Assembly: GCA_922989275.2 (NCBI GenBank)
Contig: OV277857.1
Location: 5,952,001 to 6,016,000, forward strand
Reading direction: 5' to 3'
Length of the DNA stretch: 64,000 nt
Source: Gari tellinella
Taxonomy: Eukaryota > Mollusca > Bivalvia > Cardiida > Psammobiidae
Made by a program: the position numbers and the translations under genes. Positions within the stretch are counted from its first letter, which is position 1. The number at the start of each line of letters is the position of its first letter. Below the pieces are notes generated by a model. It was not told where the DNA came from. It did not search any database and was given only the letters and a program-made list of their open reading frames with translations. Below are positions 26,101-38,100 of the stretch, in pieces.

Positions 26101-29100
26101 TGTTGGAGTTTATAAATGAATATTGGTTAATTAATAACGATGTTAAAAATAGGAACCAAATTCCAATGTAGAAACGTAAAAGGTCTTAACCCATTACCCC
26201 ATAGCCTGTTTCTAGTTTTGAAGACAGAACTGTGACCACTTAAAGAAGGTTTAAAGTAAAGCAGAAAGCGCCTTAAGGCACATTTTGCTTTACTTTCAGC
26301 CTGCTTGAAGCTACCATCTGCTATTACATAGGAAATATTTCTTATATTTTTTATTGCACATTCATTACTGTATAAAATGGAACTATATTATTCAGTGGAG
26401 AAATAAATCAGAGGTGAAAAAAGGCTTATTTATGGGTTAATATGTTAAATGGTGTTTAACTCTTTCCTCCCTGAAACTTAAAATGGACAATCCCTGTTTC
26501 CATTTGAGGTCTAGTTCATTTCTTACTTTTAAGGGTTGTTTTTATGCCCCCGGCATCGACAGATGCGGGAGCATATAGTAATCGTCCTGTCCGTCCGTCC
26601 TTCCGTCCGTCCTTCCGTCCGTCCCTCCGCACAACCGAAATGGGTTAGAGGGCCTTTTCTGGCCAGATAACGGTAAACATAACAAAAGAAGACAATAGAG
26701 TTCATTCCGTAACAATAGAATAAGGGGCCGTGGCCCGTTATTCAAACAAAAGAAAATAACAAAAGAAAAGGCCCTCTAACCCACTTCGGTGGCACGTACG
26801 TCCGTACGTCCGTCCGTCCGTCCGTAACCAGGTTAAGTAGATTTTACCGTTTCGTCTAGCATCAACACCGCTTATTCAAATGCTTAGATACTTATACAGT
26901 TGTTTGTTGCCTTGGACCATTCCCTAGCCACCAATAATACCCAACCTTGATTTTGACCTTGACCTTGACCTAATTTAGACTTAGAATACTTTGAATGGGC
27001 TATTTCTTGGTTAACTAGATTTTACCGTTTCGTCTAGCATCAACACTACTTACTACAATGCTTCTATACTTATACAGTTATTGCCTTGGACCATTACCAA
27101 CCCACCAGTAATACCCAAGCTCAGTTTGACCTTGACCTAATTTAGACTTAGAAAAGATTCAGAATATATTGTCAAGGATGCCACCGGGGGCATCAGCGTT
27201 TATTGAACGCGCAGTCTTGTTGTCAATGTTTTGCATTATGACAAACAGTGAATACCCAGACCAGAGGGTTCCATAAGGAGCCCTCTGATGTGGGTATTCA
27301 CTGTTAGCATAGGACAAGTGCACCTTTCACATGTATACTGTTTGAAAAGGACGCCTATATGCGGGACTAGGGTTCAAAGAGTTAAAATGCTTGACACCTT
27401 TCTCTCAATTATTCCATTTCAGTTACTTGGCTCAATGCTATGCTATGAATAAAATGATTTAGAATGATGCATATCTATTACAGGGAAGAAAGTCTAGGAG
27501 AGAAAGAAGAATCTACAAAGAAAAGCGATTGGCAGGTAGAAAATTGAGCCCACCAAGGTAGAGACCTGTTTCTGTTTGTAGCCTGTAGTAGGGTACAGTT
27601 TATCTAGGATGATTAGAACCTACCAGGCTACCCCATTCTAGTTTTGAACACATCTGACCATTTAACCAATTACCCTATAAATACACCATTTTACTCCTTT
27701 AATTAAGTTGTCCACTGAAGAATATAATTTCAATTTACACAGTTCTGAATGTCAGAGCAGTATGAGATTTTTTTCCATATTCGAGCAGATGGTAGCATAA
27801 AGCAGGCTGAAAGTAAAGCAGAATGCGCCTTAGGGCGCATTCTGCTTACTTTCAACCTGCTTTAAGCGGTCACCTGCATTCAAAACTAGAAACAGGCAAT
27901 GAGGAAATGTGTTAAAGCAGGATTAAAGTAAAGCAGAATGTGCCTTAAGGCACAGTCTGCTTTACTTTCAATCTGCTTTAAGTAACCATCTGCTAGGATA
28001 ATATATTTCTTATGGTCCATATTCATGACTATGAATTGGAGCGCATTCTGCTTACTTTCAACCTGCTTTAAGCGGTCACCTGCATTCAAAACTAGAAACA
28101 GGCCGTGGGGTAATGTGTTAAAGCAGGTTTTAAGTAGAGCAGAATGTGTGTTAAGGCACATTCTGCTCTTCTTTCAGTCTGCCTAAAGCAACCATCTGCT
28201 AGGATAATATATTTCTTAAGGTCCATATTCATGACTATGAATTGGAACTATTTTGTTCAGTTGAAGAATAAATGACAGGTGTAAAAAAGACATATTTATG
28301 GGGTTATGGGTTAAAAGAGGCGCCTGATGAAATAAAACATGGTCATTATTACCACTTCATTTATTGATTGTGTGAAAGACAAGTTGTAAGTGGGTGGAAG
28401 TAGAGGAGAAAGCCCCTGAGTTTTCTGTTGTGCAGCGACTCGAATCAATCATTGGTGGCCTCTTGTTGTTTTCTTAGATACAGTGGAGAAAACTTTATTC
28501 TTTCCCAATAAACGCGATAGTGCAAAAACTATTATTCCCATTACAAACAGTTTGGAGCCAGATCAGGCGCCGGGTAACCCGGCGTCTGATCAGGCTCCAA
28601 ACTGTTTGCCATTCAGATTGAAAAACAATAATCAGAAATGTCAAAAAACAGTAATTTCCTACATTGTAGTGATTTGCATTTTCGTTTAGTTTGCGTGTTA
28701 ACGGAAAAGAATAAGGTTTTCTCCACTGTAGAATCTTAACTTTTAGGAGCATTCTGCTTTACTTTCACCTGCTTTAAATGACAACCTGTCTTTAAAACTA
28801 GAAACAGGGTATGGGTAAAAAGCAGGAAAATCAGTCTGTGAATTTTGAAGGCTCAAAAAACTATATATGTAAAGCATTCACTTCTATGGGTGATATCTGT
28901 ATTTAAAAAAAGATTTGAAATACATCTAGTAGTCATTGCGAATGCAAAAGAGCTTAACGATAGTTCATGTTTAAAAGAGTGGTTTAGCTAATTTGAACAT
29001 TTCTTTTTACAGTTATGCAGCACGAGACAGCCCCAAGTATGAACCATATAGAAGGTAAGCCATTAGTTTACATGAAATAGTGCTGAAACAGTTACTACTA

Positions 29101-32100
29101 ATTTGTAACCGGTTAATCGTTGCTATTAACCTGGATTAACCGGTTAATCGCAATTTGAACATGCCGAGTCACCAACTGACACAGCACTAGTAACTTAGGA
29201 TAGCATGTACGGTACTTCATCACCATCATCATCATCGGATTTTTGATTAACATGCAGGGGATGGAGCATTGTCCACAACAGTGGGCTCCCTTCCAGGTAA
29301 CTGGCTAGCTGCACGCATGGCGGTTCTTACACAGGATCTCCAGGCTTTTCTATCATGTGGGTCAACTACTGCGAGTCCCCATTCTTGGCGGTCTCTTACA
29401 GTCAGCTCCCTCCATGACATCTTGGGCCTCCCAGGCCCACGCTTCCCTGCAACTTTCATATCTCTGGCGCACTTAATAGCTCCAGTGGAGCGTTCCCTCA
29501 AGATGAGCTCCAAGTCCTCTATGCAAAGTTGCGTTAGCAGCTTCCTGGAATGGACAGTGGTCACATCTTCTGGCTTGACATTGCAAATCTGTCTGATCAT
29601 GGCGCTGGAAGTTTGGCTTGGTCAGAGGCCAGGTTTCACTGGCGTGGAGCATAACACTTCGCACGCACATGCTGTAGATGCGGCTGCGTGTCTTGTATGA
29701 GAGGTGGCGTGACGTGAGGACAGGCAGTTGCTCCTTGAATTTCTTCCAGGCAGACTTAACACGAGACGTTGTTGCAAGGTCACAGCCGCCTGCTGCAGAC
29801 AACATGTCCCCAAGGTAGCAAAAGGAGAGAACCACCTCCAGCTTGTCTTGGCCAACTTGGACCTCTCTCTGTGCCCTGCAGTCAATGGGGCGAGCGGTTT
29901 CCAGGCAGCGGGAACATCTGAAGTCAGGATCTTCCACCAGCCTCCTGAGACCACTGCATTTCTTGTGGACCCAGAGTTTGCAACCATTACAGAAGATGCT
30001 GTTTCTGCCCGAACTTGTAAACGTTTACAAATTCGGGGACCGTCTACGTGTCTAAATGCTCATACAATAATAAAGTCTTGATTAATTTACAAAGAGAGAG
30101 GAAGAATTGATCTTATTAAATGCACTTATATAAATCTATTTACAGTGGAACTTCGATATCTCGAACTCGCTCAATTCCTAATATCCGATTTGTCGATACA
30201 TGAATTGCACTATTTCATGCTCCGTTAAGTCAAACATACCCGTATTTCAAAGTTGAAACTTGGCTAAGCAGCCCCGTTTTAACTTTGAAATACGGGTATG
30301 TTCGACCTAATCGAGTTTGAGATATCAAAGTTCAACTGTACAACAAGTTACATAATCTGTTGATCAATGGCTTAAAAGAGCTAGATATAAAAGGAAGTTT
30401 TCGAACATGGCTCTATGACGTCATCAAGAGCTTGTCGGTCAATTTCTTTATTGTTTGCAATATGACAGAATTCCAACTCCCATCTTGAGAACAAATATGC
30501 GTTTTCAGCGAGGCTTTTTGAGATCTACTCTAAAAATGACTTACATTAATTATAATGACAATAATAACCCCATCACAGGGACTAATTTCACGCAGCCATA
30601 TTTCTGTCTATTCTCGCATTGTGTTATAGGTATGAGTATCAATTGGCCCCATCGCTTGTCTATATTTCAATCCGATTGAAGTGTAAATGAGTCACCGGGT
30701 TCAATTATTTAATCATTGTTGATTGGATATTCTATAAATACTGAAATTTACATGCAAATATTCCTCAAAACACTGGTTTACGTTTTCCCTACATGAACGT
30801 AATATAGCTACTTAGGTAGATATCAGAAGCAATCTGATTATTTGAAGGTCAGAAGGTTAGTAAGCGTGTCAACTGTCAAAAAAGACGAAGAAAATAAAGC
30901 TTTAACTAAAGATTTAAACGCAATGCTGGAGTATTCAGCGCTAGGAACGCTTGAAAGATATATTGCATTGTAAACAGGCATCGTTTTGAGCTCTGTTTAC
31001 ACGTTTACAAACACCAGTAAACGTCGGATCCTTAGTAGTCAGCGTGTCATTTTCAATATGCTACTGAATTTTAAAGCTTGAATATCATGTTAACCTTAGA
31101 ATAAATTACTTCAACAGAAAGTTCTGAAAACATATCTGAAGGCTATAGCTCCCGATGAATGGGGCTTCACTTTTGTGAAACAAAATGGCTTCCAAGTAAT
31201 AGGTCACCAACTTTATTACTGGTTAATTGGCAGTTCATAGCCAGTTTCCTAGCTTTCATCTTTGCCCAGCTGTTGAAAGCTCTGATGAAAGCTATCCAAG
31301 CTATCCAATCCAGGTGTATCCACTGTAATCATCATCAGCCTATCCACACTTTCTGGATCCATCCTGTTTCTTGATTTTGTTTTTATTAGATTGTACCTCG
31401 AGACACCTCTTTCACAGTCTGCACTGGAGACTGGCAGCAGTTTAGACACTTTCAGGAGTTTCACAATATTTGGATATCTTGTCAGACAAGAACTCTCAGT
31501 CAGCACTGTTCTTGTCATCTCGTTGAACTTTACACCTCTGTATTTCTGACTTAGAAGCATTTTGAAAATTGGCCACTCTGCTTTAAGGTATTTTTAATTA
31601 ACTGACATTGGTGTTTCACTGAGGCTGTTTCCGCCATTGAATTCCCCAAGCTTGTGTATTTCTCTATCTCCATATATGAACAGTGAATTGTCATCACTAG
31701 CTGGTAGGTTCACAGGATCAAACACAGAGAAGCATGTGATGGTTCCACTGTCACTAAATCTCTCCTCCAGGTTTGCAAGCAAATTATCCAATTACATGGT
31801 TCCACTGTCACTAAATCTCTCCTCCAGGTTTGCAAGCAAATTATCCAAGTACATGGTTCCACTGTCACTAAATCTCTCTTCCAGGTTTGCAAGCAAATTA
31901 TCCAATTACATGGTTCCACTGTCACTAAATCTCTCCTCCAAGTTTGCAAGCAAATTATCCAATTACATGGTTCCACTGTCACTAAATCTCTCCTCCAGGT
32001 TTGCAAGCAAATTATCCAATTACATGGTTCCACTGTCACTAAATCTCTCCTCCAAGTTTGCAAGCAAATTATCCAATTACATGGTTCCACTGTCACTAAA

Positions 32101-35100
32101 TCTCTCCTCCAGGTTTGCAAGCAAATTATCCAAGTACATGGTTCCACTGTCACTAAATCTCTCTTCCAGGTTTGCAAGCAAATTATCCAAGTACAGCTGG
32201 TGGATTTTCTCTGTGTCCTTAATCTGTGTTGTTGAGCATTTCAGTCTGTAATTTGAACCATTATGTCCATATTCAAATCCATTTTCAAAGTCTGTAGGTA
32301 GACAGTCTTGAAAAGCACTGAACTGAGGACCTGGTGTAGACTTCATTGATCTTAAGGCACTTACAGCAGCATTCAGTGCAATGTTTTGAGCACACAAATT
32401 TAAGTCTCTCTTCTTGAATTGTCTGCTAAGTGTTCCCAAATTGTCAAGAATGTCAGCTAACACAACTGATAGTCACTGATGAATTTCAGCAATCCATTTG
32501 CTGTATGGTCACCATCCTCTGCAACATCCATCTCCAGGCAAACTATCAGAGCATCGTAGTTTTGTAGGATTGCTTCAACTGCTCCTTCAAATGAAAGCCA
32601 CCTTGTATGGAAAGTCTGCCGAAATTTCCATGAGGTTATATTAAATATGTCTTGAATCTTATCCAACCTCCCTTAGTGTTTAGATGAATAGTGGTAGTAG
32701 TTGAAGACTTGAGCATGCACCTGCATTCAGGGAAATTTAATTTTAGTCTGTGGCGGACCCTTTTACTTTAGTTTTTGGAAGAGCAAATTAGGTTCGTTAA
32801 TAATCCGCCACAGTGGAAATTATACAAAGCAAATTAAATCCAATCTTAACATTTTCAATTTTACATTTAATATCCATTATTTCGATCACTTTAGCAACTT
32901 AGGTTCCAACACAGTATATCAAAATAAGTCCAAAATCTTAAAGCACAGAGCCGGGTCCAAACATATAATGGCCCTTATATAGGGTTCAATCTAAGCATGA
33001 GCAAAACACCCTATTATGGCTATGCTGCACGATATAAACAATTTTATGGCGTGCTCTGCCATTCAAGTTTCCACTGTTTTTTACTCTTCTCCTCCGTCTT
33101 TTTGACCATTATGAGTAATGTTTAAATAATAACAGAAACAAACTTAACAAATACAATTAATAAAACTTTAACATATCGTTCACGACACTTCCGCCGAGAA
33201 GGTAATAAATTCCCAACACGAAAGCAGCTATTTCTAATAATTGTCAATGAAGTCAAACAATTCCTGCTGTATACGTTGGATAATTTCCATAGGGTTATGA
33301 TTGGATGGGTCAAAGTTCTGAGAGTAGGCAACTGATGCTACGCTGTCCACTTTCCTCACTTCGCCATCTTTCACTGATCTTGTAGTTTTTAGAGTTACAG
33401 TCGAACTTTGATAACTCAAACTCGGTTATGTCGAACATACCCGTGTTCGACTTAACCCAGCATGAAGTAATGTAAGTCATGTATCGAACTACCCGATAGT
33501 TCGAGAATAGCGAACAGTGAAGAATCAGCCTATAACCCCATAGAAATATCAAATGGTGACAGTGAGGACACTTTTGAACAGTCCCTTGAGTTCTTTAATG
33601 TACAGTCAAACTTCGACGTAAACCAGTCTCTCCGTCACAACAACCCTAGGTCATTTTTTCGAGACCAAAACATTTCCGTGTGTAAAACTTTAAACATTTG
33701 AGTAATAACCCTTTAAACTGTTTGAACTAAATACAGAGTTAGCATTAACAGAATGAACAGTACTAACTTGAACAGTACTATTTACAATATTTGTGTTTGG
33801 CAAGTTATGGTTTCCCACCCCACCCAGGACCCGAGCCTCCAGGGGGTTTTGACAAGACTTTCCCTTGAAAAATCCGCAGATTTGTTTCACCATTGTCCCC
33901 CGTCACGCGCAGTTTATCAACTAATTTCTTTCTTTCAATTCTCTGCTGTGCAGTAAGATCTGGGGAAATGAACACATGTTTAATGAAAATTGTGTCAGGG
34001 TTAAAGTTTCCAGTGTCCTTCAAGTCTTTCCCTTTCTTAACAAACTTTGAGACAGTATTATATGAGGCCAGAGTTACCCTGAGGGGCCTGCCTTTGTCTC
34101 CTTTCGTACCCATTCTTTTAGGATTCACAATGGTCACCATCTCATCACTTTCGTTAATCCTCTGAAGAACCAACTTTGCCTGGTCTCTGTCAAATGCCAT
34201 TCTTTCCTCAACGCTTTCTTCACTCGACTGGGGTACGTTCAACAGCATCAAATTAGACTTTCTCTTCTCTCTTTCCACCTTTTCCCCAGGGCTGCCATTT
34301 CTCCGGATTTTTCCTAAATCTTCGGATTTTTTCTCCAGTACATGGTAGCTTAAAGCAGGCTGAAAGTAAGGCGCATTCTGCTTTACTTACAGACTGCTTT
34401 AAGTAGTCCCATGTCAACAAAACAAGAAACAGGCTATGGGGTAAAGGTACGATTCGTAAAATCGCACTTGAAAAATGCAAATTTGGAAATCTTAGGATTT
34501 TTCATGTCAACTTATGGCAGCCCTGTTTCTCCAATGTAATCTTCAATTTTGCTTTCAATTCTCCTCTCCACGTGCTCATCTATGATTTCTTTTACATCTA
34601 ATTTCTCTAAAATCTTATCCATCTTGTCAGACAACATTTCAATTGACTTATCTGTTCTATCCAATCTTACCGACACCTGGCTGATCATATCATCCACAGC
34701 ATGCTTACACTGGTTGCAAAACCACATCAGATTTTCATACTTATACATGACTTTATACTCTGACAAAGTTTCATTTAAGCACTGTGAATGATACCATGTA
34801 AAATATTTTTAACAACACCATCCTTTGTCATCATCAACAGCTTTCTTGCATTTTTTACAATATTCAATTTTCCCGCCGTTGGCTGCCATGGGGTTGCTGG
34901 ATGCGCCTGATTGGGATGCTGAATTTCCTCTTGATGGCCGCATATTTAGGGGAGAAATCAAATCTACAAAGGGACAGAGGACTTATAAACCTAGAACACC
35001 TATTTATTCCTACAAACGTGTCCAAGTTGATCTGCTAGGGCCCAAATTGTGTCAATCTTCACACAGCAAATTTTTCTTCAGCCATTAGTGATGACGTCAC

Positions 35101-38100
35101 CGGAAGCTCCGTATCTGTCAAATGCAGCTTAAAAGTTAACTTTTATATAACACAAACTTTAAACAAAATTACAAGATTGAATAGGAAATTCAGCTGAAAA
35201 GCTGATTTAACAATAAAAGTAGCTTACTAAAGTATTAACGTCACCTTTTTACACACAAAATATTGGACTATAAAACAGTTTGTTTTCTATGGCAATAAAG
35301 TATTGAAAACAAATTTTAATATCATTCTTTTTATGCCCCCAGAATCTACGATTCGGGGGCATATAGTTTTTGTCATGTCTGTTGGTTTGTCCGTCCATCC
35401 GTCCGTCTGTCTGTGCCAAAAACCTTAACCTTGGCTATAACTCTTGCATTTTTGTACCTGGACCTTTTATACTTGGCATGTGTCTTCCCTGTATCAAGAC
35501 CTTTCCATCCATACAAACCTTTTTGACCTTGTGACCTTGACCTTGACATTTGACCTTAACTGCATGTCTTTCACTGGCTTCCCATCTATATATAATGTGT
35601 GGTAAGACAAGTTCAGGGTTGGCAATCGACCGGTCAATAAGAGTATTGACCACCCGGGCGGTCAATACTGGTTTTAACCGGTCAATACTGGTCATTAGTG
35701 GTCAATACCGGTCATTACTGGTCAATTGAAATGACCACTTCGAACAAACCTATGTATCATACCCCTAGCAATGTAAATTGTTGTTTAATATATACAGTAC
35801 AGACAAACTGTACTGTTAAGGATCTTTTTTAAATAACAGTATGATAATTTGATGTTGTCTTTCAAAGTTTTTCTTTAATGACCACAAGTGGTCTTTTGCC
35901 GGGTGGCCATTTGATGTGGTCAATTCAATCAGACTACTTATAAAATAAAGTACTAGTACCCTACCTATCTTATTCATACAGTTTCATGATTAGCATACTG
36001 GGAATGATTATCATATCAATGATTTAATCTAAAGATTGAATTTAAATTTGTAAATATTTGATAAAACCTGGTTTACAATGTGGTTGATTGAAATGACCGG
36101 CCTTGTCACTTGCAAATTGACCAGTATTGACCACCTAGGGTCAGTTTGGGAGTTTAGTCACCAAAAGGCTAGCTTTACATCAATCAACCACTAAATACTT
36201 AAACTCAATCAACTGTTCACTTACATCTCAACTGACCATTAAAAAACTCAACTGACCACTCAAAATTTCAATTGACCAATATTGACCATATTGGGAATAT
36301 ATTACAGCAATTAATTAACCATTGATTAAGGTCATTTACCCATAGTCAATCAACAATTAAATGTTGAAGATTCTTTGATGTGTACTATTATTTACAATCA
36401 TGGGAAAATCAAGTATTTGCAAGTTTGCAACACCTGTAAATTGCTGTCAAAACAGATAATGTAGTCACAGATAATGTGATAAGATATCTGTGATAAAGCA
36501 GAACCTAAAGGAGGACGACCCCAGCCTGACAGTTTATGGTTGCCTTGTACACTGGCTGAATCTGCTGGGACAGTTTACTACTCCTGACCAGGTGATAAAG
36601 CAAGTTGTAGAAGTCAAGAAATACTTCAGGAATCGCCATACACCTGGTTCAATTGGCCAGGGTGGTCTTTTCAAACAGAGTGGTCGATTCAATCCATCGC
36701 AAGTGGTCATTTCAGTCGACCACAAGCGGTCAGTTCAATCGATAAATATGGTCAGTTCAATCGACCAGGGTGGTCTTTTCAGATTTGAAAAATCCACTTT
36801 GTGCTTTCTATACTCCCTATATACACTTGAAATAGCTTCCTGTGTATCTGTAATACATAATTACACTATAATTAAACCCTTTTAAAGCTTTAAGAGCTTT
36901 ATTTTAACAAAAAAAGAGTATTGACCGGTATTGACCAGTATTGACCACTTCAGGGAGTATTGACCATGGCGGTTTTAACCGGTTAAAACCAGGCGGTTAA
37001 AACCACCCCGGTTTTTACCGGCCAACCCTGAAGACAACCAAGCCGTTTTCCCTCGCCTATAGCCAGTTTCAGTTTGGGTAACATGCCTAGTCGCTTATCA
37101 GCCACTTCCTTTGGGAATTGTTCATGCAGATAATAATTATCTGTCTAGAGATTTTTTTAGCTCACCTGAGCGCAGAGTGCATAAGGTTTGCTTTTGTGGT
37201 CAGTCAATGTCCGTTGTCGTGCGTTGTGCGTCAACAATTTCTTCAAACATCTTCTTCTCCAAAACCACTTGCCTGATTGCAACTTCAGAAATTTTCCTTG
37301 GGTCAAGCTCTTTCAAAGTTGTTCAAAGAATTTGAAACAATGCAGAACTCTTGTTGCTATGGCAACCAATGTGAAAAAATAAGGAAATCTTAAAAAATCT
37401 TCTTGTCAAAAACCACAAGGGCCAGAGCTTAGATATTTGGCACATGTCATTACTTATAGGTCCTCTATCAAAGTTGTTCAAATTTTGTCCCTGGGGTCAA
37501 AATTGGCCCCGCACCGGGGGTCACTGTTTTACATAGAGTTATAATTTTAGTGAAATGTTCAAACATCTTTTTCTCTGAAACCAATATGGCCAGAGCTTTG
37601 ATATTTGACATGGTGTTACTTCCAGGGGTCTTTAACATATAATGTAGAATTGCTTCCGGTCTGTTGCATATCTGGGTCACCGGAGCTAAAAATAAATTTT
37701 TTCAACGACAACTTCAAAAATCATCTTGTTTGAAATTCCTTGACTCAGCTTCAAGTGTCACCATGGTCAGGTGAGCGATCAAAGGTCATTCTGGCCCTCT
37801 TGTTTTGCTTCCTCACCTTTTCCCTCTCTTTGAAAAGCATAAACTTCGCAACGATCTTCCTGCTCCTCCCGTCCATCCTCGGCCCCATTGGATGTACCCT
37901 TTCAAACTGCTACGAATCGACTAGATACTGGACGATCTTCATTTCTTTATGCATAAATTTACGCAGTTCTTGTTCACAGTCTTCAATTACCCCTCTGGGT
38001 GCCTCTGGAATATTTGCAAATAAAAGATTGTTTCTCATGGACTGAGACTGTAAATACACCACCTCGTTTCGCAGGATATCTCTCTCATTCTCTAACTGAA

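Noticed and set aside
29269..30081. Overlapping + strand ORFs of 117-143 codons
   Set aside because: Antisense to the LINE reverse transcriptase tail, which has recognisable motifs on the - strand.
31637..32251. 204-codon + strand repeat protein (VPLSLNLSSRFASKL units)
   Set aside because: Antisense of the 57-bp coding repeat in the hAT remnant; no family similarity.
36490..36885. 131-codon + strand ORF as an intact gene
   Set aside because: Only the first 50 codons look like hAT transposase; the rest is GGTCA-type terminal repeat.
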